NCBI RefSeq assembly: GCF_022884085.1
Contig: NZ_JAGGCS010000016.1
Span: 54,413-118,412 of the forward strand
DNA from: Paenirhizobium cremeum
Lineage (GTDB): Bacteria > Pseudomonadota > Alphaproteobacteria > Rhizobiales > Rhizobiaceae
Length of the DNA stretch: 64,000 nt
Reading direction: 5' to 3'
The notes below the pieces were generated by a model. That model had not been told where the DNA came from. It saw only the letters and a program-made list of their open reading frames with translations, and searched no databases. Made by a program: the position numbers and the translations under genes. Position 1 is the stretch's first letter. Every line of letters begins with the position of its first letter. This document shows, one piece after another, positions 25,041 to 34,279 of the stretch.

Positions 25041-25856
25041 ATGGGGAAGGTAATCGTCGTCACTTCAGGCAAGGGCGGGGTCGGCAAGACGACCACGACT
25101 GCCGCGCTCGGCGCGGCCCTGGCGCAGCGGAACGAAAAGGTCGCAGTCGTGGACTTTGATGTCGGCCTGCGCAACCTCGACCTCGTCATGGGCGCCGAAC
25201 GCCGCGTGGTTTACGATTTGGTCAACGTGATCCAGGGCGATGCCAAGCTGCAGCAGGCTCTGATCCGCGACAAGCGGCTCGAGACGCTGTTCCTACTGCC
25301 GGCCTCCCAGACGCGCGACAAGGACAACCTGACGCCCGAGGGTGTCGAGTGGGTCATCAACGAACTGCGGCGCTATTTCGACTGGATCATCTGCGACAGC
25401 CCGGCCGGGATCGAGCGCGGCGCAACGCTTGCCATGCGGCATGCCGACGTGGCCGTCGTTGTGACCAATCCCGAAGTCTCCTCGGTTCGCGACAGCGATC
25501 GCATCATCGGTCTTCTGGACGCCAAGACCCTCAAGGCCGAACGCGGGGAGCGCATGGAAAAGCACTTGCTGCTGACCCGCTACGACCCCGCCCGCGCCGA
25601 GCGTGGCGACATGCTGAAGGTGGATGATGTCCTGGAAATTCTCTCCATCCCGCTGCTCGGCATCATCCCGGAAAGCATGGATGTGCTGCGCGCCTCCAAT
25701 ATCGGTGCGCCGGTCACGCTCGCCGATGTCCGTAGTGCGCCGGCCATGGCCTATTTCGACGCCGCACGGCGTCTTGCCGGCGAAACCCTGCCGATCACTG
25801 TTCCAGGAGAAAAGCGTGGGATCTTCGGTAAGATCTTCGCCCGGAGGGCAGCATGA
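25041..25856 (+). CDS. minD: MinD, membrane-associated cell-division ATPase
   Basis: 271 aa (E. coli 270). The deviant Walker A KGGVGKTT is at residues 11-18, FDVGLRNLDLVMG is switch I, and DWIICDSPAGIERGA is Walker B. The C-terminus GIFGKIFARRAA is the amphipathic membrane-targeting helix. MinD recruits MinC and is released by MinE, producing pole-to-pole oscillation. GGAGAGCAAG precedes the ATG, 30 bp after minC; the stop overlaps the minE start. Confidence 0.97.
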   Translation: MGKVIVVTSGKGGVGKTTTTAALGAALAQRNEKVAVVDFDVGLRNLDLVMGAERRVVYDLVNVIQGDAKLQQALIRDKRLETLFLLPASQTRDKDNLTPEGVEWVINELRRYFDWIICDSPAGIERGATLAMRHADVAVVVTNPEVSSVRDSDRIIGLLDAKTLKAERGERMEKHLLLTRYDPARAERGDMLKVDDVLEILSIPLLGIIPESMDVLRASNIGAPVTLADVRSAPAMAYFDAARRLAGETLPITVPGEKRGIFGKIFARRAA

Positions 25857-26113
25857 GTATTTTCCGGCTTTTCAACCGGCAGAGGTCTGCTCCGATGGCG
25901 CGGGAGCGCCTGCAGGTCCTGCTAGCCCATGAACGCGCTTCGGCAGGTTCGGATCTCGTTGCAACGCTGCGCGAGGAAATCCTCGCGGTCATTGCGAGGC
26001 ATGTGGAACTCGACAGCGACCGCGTGCAGGTGAAGATGGACCGCGATGAGCACTATTCGATCCTGGAGATCGACGTCGAAATCCCGCTCGAAGCGACCAT
26101 GCAGGCAGCTTGA
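25853..26113 (+). CDS. minE: MinE, topological specificity factor
   Basis: 86 aa, typical. The N-terminal membrane/anti-MinCD region (SIFRLFNRQRSAPMARERLQVLLAHERA) contains the amphipathic helix and the contact helix, and the C-terminal domain (LREEILAVIARHVELDSDRV and YSILEIDVEIPL) is the dimerising topological-specificity part. It stimulates MinD ATPase. It overlaps minD by 4 bp, and a hairpin follows at 26139-26168. Confidence 0.96.
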   Translation: MSIFRLFNRQRSAPMARERLQVLLAHERASAGSDLVATLREEILAVIARHVELDSDRVQVKMDRDEHYSILEIDVEIPLEATMQAA

Positions 26114-26138
26114 GCGTCCAATCAAGCCGTTTCTTCCA

Positions 26139-26168
26139 TTCAGGCCGCTGAGCGCCCGGCGGCCTGAA
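26139..26168 (+). terminator. Hairpin at the end of minCDE
   Basis: Perfect 10-bp stem (TTCAGGCCGC / GCGGCCTGAA) with a 10-base loop, 26 bp after the minE stop. No T tract follows, so it may act with Rho or as a 3'-end stabiliser rather than as a classical intrinsic terminator. Confidence 0.5.
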
Positions 26169-26251
26169 CGGGGCCTGTCGCCAATTTTCTTGGTCAACGC
26201 GCGGTTGACCTCGACGGTGGAAACTCCGCTTCCAAAGTAGTGGAGCGTGCC

Positions 26252-26992
26252 GATGGTTCTGAATGCCATGCCGAGAGGCTGAAGCACTGGTCAAAGGATG
26301 ATTTCAAAAGGCGTCATTTCGAAGCCTGGCTGATCGTGCAGGCGGTGACCTGATATCTGCGCTATCCGCTCACTTGCCGAGACTTGGAAGAAATGGTGCT
26401 GGAGCGTGGCTTCGAGGTCGACCACAGCATCATCAATCGTCGGGTCCTCGCCTATGCATTTGTCATCGAGAAGCGACAGCGCCAGTTTCGCCCACCGCAT
26501 TGTGGTTCAGTCGGGATCGACGAGACCTACGTCAAAAGCCGGGGCACGTGGCGCTACCTGTATTGCGCGATAGACAAGCACGGAAACACGATCGATCTCG
26601 CTTTGACCGCAAAGCGCGACCTTGATGCGGTCAAGCGCTTCTTTCGTAAGATGCTCAAGGTGAGCCGCTGCTCTCGCCGGAAAAGATCGGCCCTGATGGG
26701 GCCAATACCTTTCCTTCAACGATCAAGACGGTCGTCGACGATGGCCTCCTGCGCCTTGGCCCGGTCCCACTATTTTACCAAGCATCTTCAGCAAGGTGTC
26801 GAGGGCGGCCATTTCCGGGTGAAGAAAAACATGCCCAAGATCGACGGCTTCCAATCCTGCGAGATGGCATGTCGAACGATCGCGGGTTTCGAAGCGATGC
26901 CGTGGCTGAAGAAGGGCTTCGGCTTCACCGGCGATTGAACCGTCAATAATCAGAACGATCTGCTCGCGCGCCTCTTCGAACTTCAGAAGTTA
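26252..26992 (+). pseudogene. Inactive IS6-family transposase remnant
   Basis: The three frames together read an IS6-type DDE transposase: LKHWSKDDFKRRHFEAWLIV, YLRYPLTCRDLEEMVLERGF EVDHSIINR, VGIDETYVKSRGTWRYLYCA (first catalytic Asp in IDETYV), IGPDGANTFPSTIKTVVDDG (second Asp), and TKHLQQGVEGGHFRVKKNMP (Glu) up to NQNDLLARLFELQK near 26990. It is broken by a TGA at 26351-26353 where the family has a tryptophan, a frameshift near 26274, and another near 26660. No terminal inverted repeats or target duplication are obvious. The remaining 247 bp up to the next gene show nothing else recognisable. Confidence 0.85.
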
Positions 26993-27239
26993 ATAGAGTC
27001 TGAAGATGCAGCCGCTCAAGGAAAGTCTCAACCTGCTGGAGTGTTTGCGACAGGCCCGAGGTGTGCCTTCGCAGTTTTTCGATTTCCTTGCGAAAGGCTT
27101 GCTCTCGACATTCGGACACGATCCTGGAGTTGGGAAACGGACCATTCTTTCGCCATATGCGTTGACCAAAAGTAATTCTGTCCCGTCGACCGCATGATTT
27201 CCCCCTAAGCGGTCGCAACAGTTTTGAAGGAGTAAAGGG

Positions 27240-27773
27240 ATGAAGAAGATTCTTGCCGTGGCGCTCGCCGCCCTGCCGGTTCTGGCGGGCGCCGGAGCGG
27301 CCTTTTCGGCCGATGCCATCTCCCGCCAGGAACCGGTTCCGGATTTCAAGCAACAGGATAGCCGCGGTGGTGTCCGGATCGGCTATCTCGATTGCTCGAT
27401 CGGTGGCGGCGTCGGCTATGTGCTCGGTTCCGCCAAGGAAGCCGATTGCGTTTTTACGTCCGCAATCGGCAGCGAGCCGCTCGACCGCTATACCGGTGTC
27501 GTCCGTAAGATGGGCGTAGACGTCGGCTTTACGACCCGCAGCCGGCTGGTCTGGGCCGTCTTCGCTCCCACTGCCGGCTATCATCATGGTTCGCTCGGCG
27601 GCCTTTATCAGGGCGCCAGTGCAGAAGCCACGGTAGGTGCAGGCGTTGGCGCCAATGTGCTGGTCGGCGGCACCTCCGGCTCCATCCATTTGCAGACAAT
27701 CAGTGTGACCGGACAGCTTGGTCTGAACTTGGCTGCGACCGGCACCTCGGTGACCCTGACGCCGGAAAGCTGA
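27240..27773 (+). CDS. DUF992 family secreted protein
   Basis: 177 aa. AAGGAG precedes the ATG. Residues 1-24 (ILAVALAALPVLAGAGAAFS) are a signal peptide. The body shows the DUF992 pattern: GVRIGYLDCSIGGGVGYVLGSAKEADC, YTGVVRKMGVDVGFTT, LVWAVFAPT and GLGGLYQGASAEATVG-like glycine-rich strands, with two cysteines that may form a disulfide. Function of the family is unknown; it is common in the periplasm of rhizobia. It is a single-gene unit with its own intrinsic terminator. Confidence 0.85.
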   Translation: MKKILAVALAALPVLAGAGAAFSADAISRQEPVPDFKQQDSRGGVRIGYLDCSIGGGVGYVLGSAKEADCVFTSAIGSEPLDRYTGVVRKMGVDVGFTTRSRLVWAVFAPTAGYHHGSLGGLYQGASAEATVGAGVGANVLVGGTSGSIHLQTISVTGQLGLNLAATGTSVTLTPES

Positions 27774-27786
27774 TCCCTCTATCCAT

Positions 27787-27826
27787 GCCCCGCCATTCTC
27801 GACCCGATATGGCGGGGCTTCTTTTC
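27787..27826 (+). terminator. Intrinsic terminator after the DUF992 gene
   Basis: Perfect 10-bp stem GCCCCGCCAT (27787-27796) / ATGGCGGGGC (27809-27818) with a 12-base loop, followed by TTCTTTTC. Located 14 bp after the stop codon. Confidence 0.85.
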
Positions 27827-28132
27827 AGCTTATCGTCCTCAAGGCCTCGTCGTCCGGCAGCCCCCCGCAAACCGACAATCCGTTTGTCCAGCTTGCCGAT
27901 GAGGCGCCGGGCCGAAACTGGCCGCCGGACCAGCCTCTTCCCTCGCAAAAATCCACTTCGACCCTCGCAGCTTCACGGTTTTGTGTTCGCTGCCGAGCAT
28001 CCGCTCCGGCTTTGCCGCGATCGGTAAAGATTGCATTTAACTTTTGCCGGTAAAACTCTGTTAGCAATTCCAGTCAGTGGTCCCGGCCGGGCGGCATGAT
28101 ACCGCCCGCCGCATGTATAGAGTATCGGTGCC
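27827..28132. other. Intergenic stretch before the muramidase gene
   Basis: About 300 bp with stop codons in all frames or only short antisense frames. I see no gene, strong hairpin or clear promoter, though the part from 28020 on is more AT-rich and probably holds the muramidase promoter. Confidence 0.5.
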
Positions 28133-29206
28133 ATGCGTCTTTCTACCCTGTCCTCGATCTTGTTCGGGTGCCTTGTCGTTGCCGGGTGCAGATCGACGTC
28201 AGGTCCCGAGGAGGCATTGAACATCGCGCCTTCCCAGGACATTACGCGCGCTGTCAGCGCGGCTCCGGCTCCTGTCCCGGCCGTGCAGCCGGTAGGGCAG
28301 GTCAGCGCGCCGGTCGTGCCGCAGCAGCAGGTCGCCACCGCCCAGCCGCAAATTCCGTCTTCTCCAGTCCTGGCATGGGCCGGTACAGTGCCGGAACCGA
28401 GAGCCCTTCAGCCGGCGACGCTTTCCGCGGGTATGCCAGTTCCGGTCGAAAAACCGGTGGCGATGCTGGTTCCATCCGCTCCTCAGCTCGAGCAGGCCCC
28501 GCAGGGCCGATCTCGGATCTACGGTCACCGCTTCCGGGATGCCAAGCCGATCAACTTCGGCAAGGCCTCACCGAAGAAACACGCAGTGCATGGTGTCGAC
28601 GTTTCCCGCTGGCAGGGTGATATCGATTGGGAAAAGCTGCGCACGCAGGGCGCCAATTTCGCCTACATCAAGGCCACGGACGGCGGAGATCATCTCGATC
28701 CGATGTTCCGGAAGAACTGGAAGCGCGCGAAGGACGCCGGACTGAAGCGCGGTGCCTACCACTTCTTCTATTGGTGCCGCACCGCGGGTGAGCAGGCTGA
28801 ATGGTTCATCCGCAACGTGCCGCGCGATCCTGACGCCCTGCCGCCGGTGATTGACGTGGAGTACAATGCAGAATCGAGCTGCAAGCGACGTCTCTCATCG
28901 ACCAAGGTGCGTGAGAAGATGCAGGTCTTTATGGACATGCTGGAACGTCACTATGGCAAGCGGCCGGTCATCTATACAGCGCCCGACTTTTACGACGACC
29001 ATCTCGAGGGACATTTCCTGGAATATCCCTTCTGGCTGCGTTCGGTAGCCGCGCATCCTTCCAAGGTCTATCCCGGTCGCAAGTGGCTGTTCTGGCAGTA
29101 TTCCGGTTCGGGCCTGTCACAGGGCGTCAGCGGCAAGATCGACCTCAACGCCTTCTATGGCAGCGAGGAGCAATGGCATAACTGGACGGCGCGTGGCGGG
29201 GCCTGA
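28133..29206 (+). CDS. GH25-family lysozyme-like lipoprotein
   Basis: 357 aa. The N-terminus STLSSILFGCLVVAGC is a lipoprotein signal with lipobox VAGC (Cys19), so it is probably lipid-anchored in the envelope. Residues about 20-140 are a proline/alanine/valine-rich linker. The C-terminal two thirds are a glycoside hydrolase 25 domain: HGVDVSRWQGDIDWEKLRTQ, FAYIKATDGGDHLDPMF, GAYHFFYW, PPVIDVEYN with the acidic catalytic pair, and KWLFWQYSGSG near the end. GH25 enzymes cleave peptidoglycan between MurNAc and GlcNAc. No phage genes are nearby, so a role in wall remodelling is more likely than phage lysis. Confidence 0.88.
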   Translation: MRLSTLSSILFGCLVVAGCRSTSGPEEALNIAPSQDITRAVSAAPAPVPAVQPVGQVSAPVVPQQQVATAQPQIPSSPVLAWAGTVPEPRALQPATLSAGMPVPVEKPVAMLVPSAPQLEQAPQGRSRIYGHRFRDAKPINFGKASPKKHAVHGVDVSRWQGDIDWEKLRTQGANFAYIKATDGGDHLDPMFRKNWKRAKDAGLKRGAYHFFYWCRTAGEQAEWFIRNVPRDPDALPPVIDVEYNAESSCKRRLSSTKVREKMQVFMDMLERHYGKRPVIYTAPDFYDDHLEGHFLEYPFWLRSVAAHPSKVYPGRKWLFWQYSGSGLSQGVSGKIDLNAFYGSEEQWHNWTARGGA

Positions 29207-29357
29207 CCCGGATCGCCTCCCGCTAGTACCGGTGGCAAGCCCCCGCGACACCGTTGCCATGCTATCGGGGGGCGTCATGATAGGAGCGATGTGAAAAGGC
29301 TGCCTTCGTCGGCTTTTCAACCTCCTCATTCCGCTGATAGCTATCGTGTCATAGCCT

Positions 29358-30584
29358 TCAGGTTATTCGGATCAGCTCGCGCGGCAGGTTGTTCATGCAT
29401 TCGGTGCCGGTTTCCGTCACCAGAAACTGATCCTCAATCATCAGCGCGCCGAAACCCTGTGCATAGAACGGCGTTTCAAGCGCGACGACCATGTTCTGTT
29501 CGATCAACTCGTCATTGCCGTTCGAAAAGAAAGGCCATTCCTCAATGCCGGCATTGCCGCCGACCGAATGGCCGAAATGTCCGCGATAATATTCCGTGAG
29601 GCCGTTCTTCCTGAACCGGGCGAGCATCGCGGCGTGAACGTCCCCGAAACGGCGGCCGGGTCGGATCTGTTCGAGACCGGCGAGAAAGGCCTCATGCAGG
29701 ATGGCATGAAGATCCGTGGCGAGGGCATCCGGTTGTCCGAGCACAAACGTCCGCGCGCCGTCGGAGGAATAACCCTCGACCAGTGTTCCGACATCCGCCT
29801 TTATGAGGAAGCCTGGTTTTACCGTGGCGCCGGCGTTCGTGAGGTCGGGACCCGCTGAGATGTAGTCCCAATGTCCTGAGAGCCCGAAGCCTCGGGCAGT
29901 GCCTTCGTCCAGTGCGCCCTGAAGCCATGCGGCCGACAGTGCGCGCAGGGAAGCATCGGGCTTTACGGCGGATGCCAGCGACCGCAGGCCGGCTTCGGCC
30001 GCGCGCGCGGCACGGCGCAGACGCTCGATTTCTATGGGGTTCTTGAGCACCCTCAACCGCAGCAGTATGTCCGAAGCGTCCTTCCAAGTGGCATGGGGGA
30101 GAGCTTTCTTCAGCCTGTCGAAGTCTGTTGTTGGAAGGAAGGAGAAATCGCCTCCCAGCACTGCCTTGTCCAGTCCGCGTTCGGTGAGAATGTCGGCGAG
30201 CAGACGGAAGCATGCTTCCTGATCGAAGGTTTCCGGTCGCGAACCGGTGTTGTCCATATGGCGATAGGCTGTGTCGATATCGGCAATGGTTTCCTGTCCC
30301 GTCAGGGCGACGCCGTCGATCCAGATGCGGTGCGTCCGGATATCCACGGATTGGCGCAGGATCGCTAGACCGGCGGCGGCATGATCGCTGATAACGGCGG
30401 CGAGGGTGGCGGCCGGATCAGACGGAACGACTGCGATCGCGGAGCCTGCCCGTCCCCACATCGTAGCCACGCCGGCATAAGTGCCGATCGCATAGCGGAA
30501 GGCCTCCGGCTGGAAAAGGACGAGGGCGTCGATGCCGACAGCTCTCATCAAACGTTCAGCACGAACTCGGTCCAGGTCGCTCAT
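29358..30584 (-). CDS. M24-family metallopeptidase (Xaa-Pro dipeptidase/creatinase type)
   Basis: 408 aa with a creatinase-like N-terminal domain (MSDLDRVRAERLMRAVGIDA, LVLFQPEAFRYAIG) and a pita-bread C-terminal domain. All five expected metal ligands are visible: Asp in IKADVGTLVEGYSSDGARTF (two), His in GHFGHSVGG, Glu in VVALETPFY and Glu in LMIEDQFLVT. The family hydrolyses Xaa-Pro dipeptides or related C-N bonds. It is divergent from a peptide/nickel-type importer (starts 242 bp apart), which may supply its substrate. Creatinase-like activity or another amide substrate is possible. Confidence 0.87.
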   Translation of the reverse strand: MSDLDRVRAERLMRAVGIDALVLFQPEAFRYAIGTYAGVATMWGRAGSAIAVVPSDPAATLAAVISDHAAAGLAILRQSVDIRTHRIWIDGVALTGQETIADIDTAYRHMDNTGSRPETFDQEACFRLLADILTERGLDKAVLGGDFSFLPTTDFDRLKKALPHATWKDASDILLRLRVLKNPIEIERLRRAARAAEAGLRSLASAVKPDASLRALSAAWLQGALDEGTARGFGLSGHWDYISAGPDLTNAGATVKPGFLIKADVGTLVEGYSSDGARTFVLGQPDALATDLHAILHEAFLAGLEQIRPGRRFGDVHAAMLARFRKNGLTEYYRGHFGHSVGGNAGIEEWPFFSNGNDELIEQNMVVALETPFYAQGFGALMIEDQFLVTETGTECMNNLPRELIRIT

Positions 30585-30825
30585 GTCCTCAGCCTTTCAG
30601 TTTTGGGTACGATCCGTTGTCGATGGCGTACTTGAACTTCGCGAGCGTCGCGATAGTTCTTCATCCAAGCGGAAAATAATTCTCTTCACGCGACGGAATT
30701 GCCTGTGGGCATTTTCCTCTGTCGCAACAAATCAGGCGAAGGATCCAATACCCCACAAGTCTGGTAGGGTATAACACCAATCGAGATCAACGACCAAAAA
30801 CACTGACAATACGAGGAGCACATCC

Positions 30826-32352
30826 ATGAGCGGTTTTGCCAATAAAAACAGTTCGGCTTTCCTGTTCGAATGGCGCGCAACGACCGCTGCGGCCGCACTC
30901 GTCGCCCTTTCGTTTGCAACGCCGCTTGCGGCCGCGGATTTCGATGCCGATGCGACGGTCAACATCGGTTCTCTCTACGAGCCGCAGAACCTCGACAACA
31001 CGGCAGGCGCGGGGCAGGGCATCAACGAAGCCTTCAACGGCAACGTCTACGAAGCGCTTTTCCGCCTGAGCGATGCCGGCGCGGTCGAGCCGGTTCTGGC
31101 TAAGGACTTCAAGGTCAGCGATGACGGTCTGACCTATACCTTCACCCTGCAACCCGGCGTCACCTTCCATTCCGGCGAACCGCTCACGGCAAAGGACGTC
31201 AAGTTCTCGATCGAGCGCGTCACGGCGGCTGAATCCAAGAGCTCGCGCAAGAACAGCCTCAAGACCATCAGTGCCATCGAAACACCAGATGACCAGACGG
31301 TTGTCGTAAAGCTCTCTTCCCGCTCGATTTCGCTGCCCTACAATCTGAGTTATGTCTGGGTGGTCAATGATACCGCCCAGGACCTGCAGTCTTCGGAAGA
31401 TGGCACGGGTCCCTACAAGCTCGAGGAATGGCGTCGCGGTTCCTCCATCGCGCTACAGCGCTTCGACAGCTACTGGGGTACGAAGCCGAGCAATGGCGAA
31501 GTCGTCTACCAGTATTTCACCGAAGCGACCGCGCTTAACAACGCGTTGCTGACCGGTTCGGTTGATATCGTGACCTCCGTCCAGAGCCCGGATTCTCTTG
31601 CCCAGTTCAAGGATAATCCGGATTTCACAGTAGCCGAGGGCCAGTCCACCACCAAGCTGCTGCTCGCCTATAACGACCGGGTGAAGCCCTTCGACAACGT
31701 CAAGGTTCGCAAGGCTCTGGCCCGCGCCGTCGATAAAAAGAAGCTCCTGAACGCCATCTGGGGCGACTATGGCATCGTCATAGGCTCCTTTGTGCCGCCG
31801 ACTGATCCCTGGTATGCCGACCTCACCAATGTCGATGCCTATGACGTGGAGAGCGCCAAGGCGCTACTGGCGGAGGCCGGTTATCCCGATGGCTTTTCCT
31901 TCACGCTCGACACGCCGAACTACGATCCGCATCCGATCGTCGCGCAGTTCCTGCAGACCGAACTTGCCAAGGTCGGCGTCAAGGTGAACATCAACGTCAT
32001 CACCGCCAACGAGTGGTACACCAAGGTTTACAAGGCCCATGACTTCCAGGCGACCTTGCAGGAGCATGTGAACCACCGCGACATCGTCTTCTACGGCAAT
32101 CCGGACTTCTACTGGGGCTACAACAACCCGAAGGTCGTCGATCTGATCAAGGAAGCCGAGGCCAGCGCCACCACCGACGAACAGACCGCGAAGCTCAAGG
32201 AAGCAAACACAGTGATCGCCGAGGATGCCGCCAGCAACTGGCTCTATCTCTATCCGCAGATCGTCGTCTCGAAGAAGGCGGTGACCGGCTATCCGGTGAA
32301 CGGCCTCAACTCGCAGTTCTTTGCCTACGGCATCCAGAAGGCTGCCGAATAA
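30826..32352 (+). CDS. ABC transporter substrate-binding protein, family 5 (peptide type)
   Basis: 508 aa. GAGGAG lies ahead of the ATG. The first ~37 residues are a signal peptide (ATTAAAALVALSFATPLAAA) cut before DFDADATVNIG. The mature protein has the family-5 hallmarks: VNIGSLYEPQNLDNTAGAGQ, LAKDFKVSDDGLTYTFTLQP, GVTFHSGEPLTAKDVKFSIE and VRKALARAVDKKKLL. Such proteins bind oligopeptides, nickel chelates or opines in the periplasm. It heads a five-gene importer operon divergent from an M24 peptidase, so a small peptide or amide is the best guess. A hairpin follows the gene. Confidence 0.92.
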   Translation: MSGFANKNSSAFLFEWRATTAAAALVALSFATPLAAADFDADATVNIGSLYEPQNLDNTAGAGQGINEAFNGNVYEALFRLSDAGAVEPVLAKDFKVSDDGLTYTFTLQPGVTFHSGEPLTAKDVKFSIERVTAAESKSSRKNSLKTISAIETPDDQTVVVKLSSRSISLPYNLSYVWVVNDTAQDLQSSEDGTGPYKLEEWRRGSSIALQRFDSYWGTKPSNGEVVYQYFTEATALNNALLTGSVDIVTSVQSPDSLAQFKDNPDFTVAEGQSTTKLLLAYNDRVKPFDNVKVRKALARAVDKKKLLNAIWGDYGIVIGSFVPPTDPWYADLTNVDAYDVESAKALLAEAGYPDGFSFTLDTPNYDPHPIVAQFLQTELAKVGVKVNINVITANEWYTKVYKAHDFQATLQEHVNHRDIVFYGNPDFYWGYNNPKVVDLIKEAEASATTDEQTAKLKEANTVIAEDAASNWLYLYPQIVVSKKAVTGYPVNGLNSQFFAYGIQKAAE

Positions 32353-32401
32353 CGAACTGTTCAAGCCGCGGGTATCGCCTGCTGCGTGCTCGACAGCCGG
32401 C

Positions 32402-32426
32402 GCCGCCCGAACTATTTTCGGGCGGC
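32402..32426 (+). promoter_or_regulatory. Hairpin after the peptide-binding protein gene
   Basis: Perfect 10-bp stem GCCGCCCGAA / TTCGGGCGGC with a 5-base loop, 49 bp after the binding-protein stop and 18 bp before the permease start, followed by ATTT. Likely attenuates or stabilises so that the binding protein is made in excess. Confidence 0.6.
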
Positions 32427-32444
32427 ATTTCGCGTCCATGAAAG

Positions 32445-33419
32445 GTGGCGGCCATTCTTGCCTATCTCGTACGCCGGTCGGTGATCCTCGTCCTGTCGGT
32501 CCTGATCGCCGCAGCCGTCCTGTTCCTGCTGCTGCGGCTGCTTCCCGGCGATCCTGCGAATGCGCTGGTTTCCGTTGGGGCGGACCCCGAGCAGATCGAG
32601 GCTGCTCGCAGGCAGGTCGGCTCCGACCTGCCTGTTTCGGAACAGTTCGTCCGTTTCGTATCGAGCCTTGCGCGCTTTGATTTCGGCAACTCCTTTATCA
32701 GCGGTGCACCCGTCTTGGCGGAGATCGGCAAGCGGCTCACGCTCACCGTCCCGCTTACCCTGCTTGCCTTCGTTCTGGCGATTGTCATCGCCCTGCCACT
32801 CGGTATCATCGCGGCGGTCAAGCAGGACCGCTGGTATGGCGTTCTGCTCTCGGTTGTCTCGCAGCTCGGCATCGCCGTGCCGGTGTTCTGGATAGGCATT
32901 CTTCTTGTCGCAGTTTTCGCGGTCAATCTGAGGCTCTTTCCCTCCGGCGGCTTTCCGTCTCGCGGCTGGACGAATGCGCCGGCGGCGTTTCATGCGCTTG
33001 TGCTGCCGGTGATTACCATCGCCCTGGTGATGGCTTCGTCGCTGATCCGCTACGTGCGCTCCGCCACGCAGGATGTGCTGGGCAGCGACTATCTCAGGAC
33101 GGCGCGGGCGCTCGGTTCCGGATTTTCGGAAGCACTGATCCGTCACGGTATCCGCAATGGCGCGGTGCCGGTGATTTCGATCCTCGGCATAGAACTCGCC
33201 TCGACCCTTCTCGGCGCGGTCGTGGTCGAGCGCGTCTTTTCGCTGCCGGGGCTTGGGTCGATGCTTCTGCTGGGCATCGAGCAGCGCGATTATCCGAATG
33301 TGCAGGGCGTGTTGTTCATCTCCACGCTTCTCGTGCTCCTTGTCGGCTTCGCCGCCGATATCGGGCAGCGTCTGATCGACCCGCGGCTGCGTGGCAGAGC
33401 GACGGGGGCAAAGGCATGA
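32445..33419 (+). CDS. Peptide-type ABC transporter permease, DppB/NikB-like
   Basis: 324 aa from GTG 32445 (AAAGGTGGCG context, start not an ATG). Six predicted helices; the N-terminus AYLVRRSVILVLSVLIAAAV and LLPGDPANALV are typical of DppB-type permeases, and the ATPase-contact loop is SDYLRTARALGSGFSEALIRHGIRNG. It overlaps the next permease by 4 bp. Works with the second permease as a heterodimer. Confidence 0.92.
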   Translation: MAAILAYLVRRSVILVLSVLIAAAVLFLLLRLLPGDPANALVSVGADPEQIEAARRQVGSDLPVSEQFVRFVSSLARFDFGNSFISGAPVLAEIGKRLTLTVPLTLLAFVLAIVIALPLGIIAAVKQDRWYGVLLSVVSQLGIAVPVFWIGILLVAVFAVNLRLFPSGGFPSRGWTNAPAAFHALVLPVITIALVMASSLIRYVRSATQDVLGSDYLRTARALGSGFSEALIRHGIRNGAVPVISILGIELASTLLGAVVVERVFSLPGLGSMLLLGIEQRDYPNVQGVLFISTLLVLLVGFAADIGQRLIDPRLRGRATGAKA

Positions 33420-34279
33420 CGTTCGACAATCCGGAATTGCCGGTCTCTCTTCCTCACGAACGTTTCAGGGTTTCCGCGAACTTCCTGCTCGGGAGCCTTG
33501 TGGTCGGGCTTCACGTCCTTCTCGGGCTCGTCAGCCTGTTCTGGACCCCCTACGATCCGACAGGCATGGTCGGCGGGCGCCTCGAAGCGCCATCGCTCCT
33601 CCATTGGGCGGGAACGGACCGGCTCGGCCGTGACCTGATGACCCAGATCATGATCGGTTCGCGCATCGCGCTGGTGGTCGGCGCGGGAGCGGTTACCATC
33701 GGCGCGCTGATCGGCGTGACGATCGGGGTGATTTCCGCCTTTGCGACGAGAACCCTTGATGATGTCTTCGGCGCCACCTTCGATATCCTGATCGCATTCC
33801 CGACCCTGCTGGTCGCCATGCTGATCGTGGCTTCAAGCGACGGCGCGAGCCTCTGGACGGCGATCCTTGCCATCGGGATCGCCAGTTCCGCGATCATCGC
33901 CCGGCTGACCCGCATCCTTGCCAAGCGCGTGCTGGCCATGGACTACATCACCGCTTCGCGCGTTTCGGGGACCTCGTGGCCGGCCGTCGTCTTCATTCAT
34001 GTGCTGCCGAACATCTGGCCGACGCTGATCGTCAATCTGGCGCTGCAGTTCGGTCTTGCCGTCATCGCGGAAGCCTCGCTTTCCTATCTCGGGCTTGGCG
34101 CGCCGCCGCCGAATTCGTCCTGGGGACGTCTTCTGCAGGAAGCACAGGGGACAGTTTATACCGCGCCCTTCGGCGCGGTCGCTCCAGGCATTGCGCTGGT
34201 CTCGCTGGTAATCGGCCTTAACCTGCTCGCGGACGGCCTGCGCGATTTCGGAGATCCAACCCGCAGGAGGCGCCGATGA
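33416..34279 (+). CDS. Peptide-type ABC transporter permease, DppC/NikC-like
   Basis: 287 aa, six helices. HWAGTDRLGRDLMTQIMIGSR is the characteristic DppC periplasmic loop and MDYITASRVSGTSWPAVVFIHVLPN the ATPase-contact loop; EASLSYLGLGAPPPNSSWGRLL follows. Overlaps its neighbours on both sides by 4 bp (ATGA), so expression is coupled along the operon. Confidence 0.92.
   Translation: MTFDNPELPVSLPHERFRVSANFLLGSLVVGLHVLLGLVSLFWTPYDPTGMVGGRLEAPSLLHWAGTDRLGRDLMTQIMIGSRIALVVGAGAVTIGALIGVTIGVISAFATRTLDDVFGATFDILIAFPTLLVAMLIVASSDGASLWTAILAIGIASSAIIARLTRILAKRVLAMDYITASRVSGTSWPAVVFIHVLPNIWPTLIVNLALQFGLAVIAEASLSYLGLGAPPPNSSWGRLLQEAQGTVYTAPFGAVAPGIALVSLVIGLNLLADGLRDFGDPTRRRRR

Noticed and set aside
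26139..26168. Hairpin after minE as an insertion-sequence terminal repeat
   Set aside because: It is a single self-complementary stem next to minE, with no matching copy at the right end of the transposase remnant.
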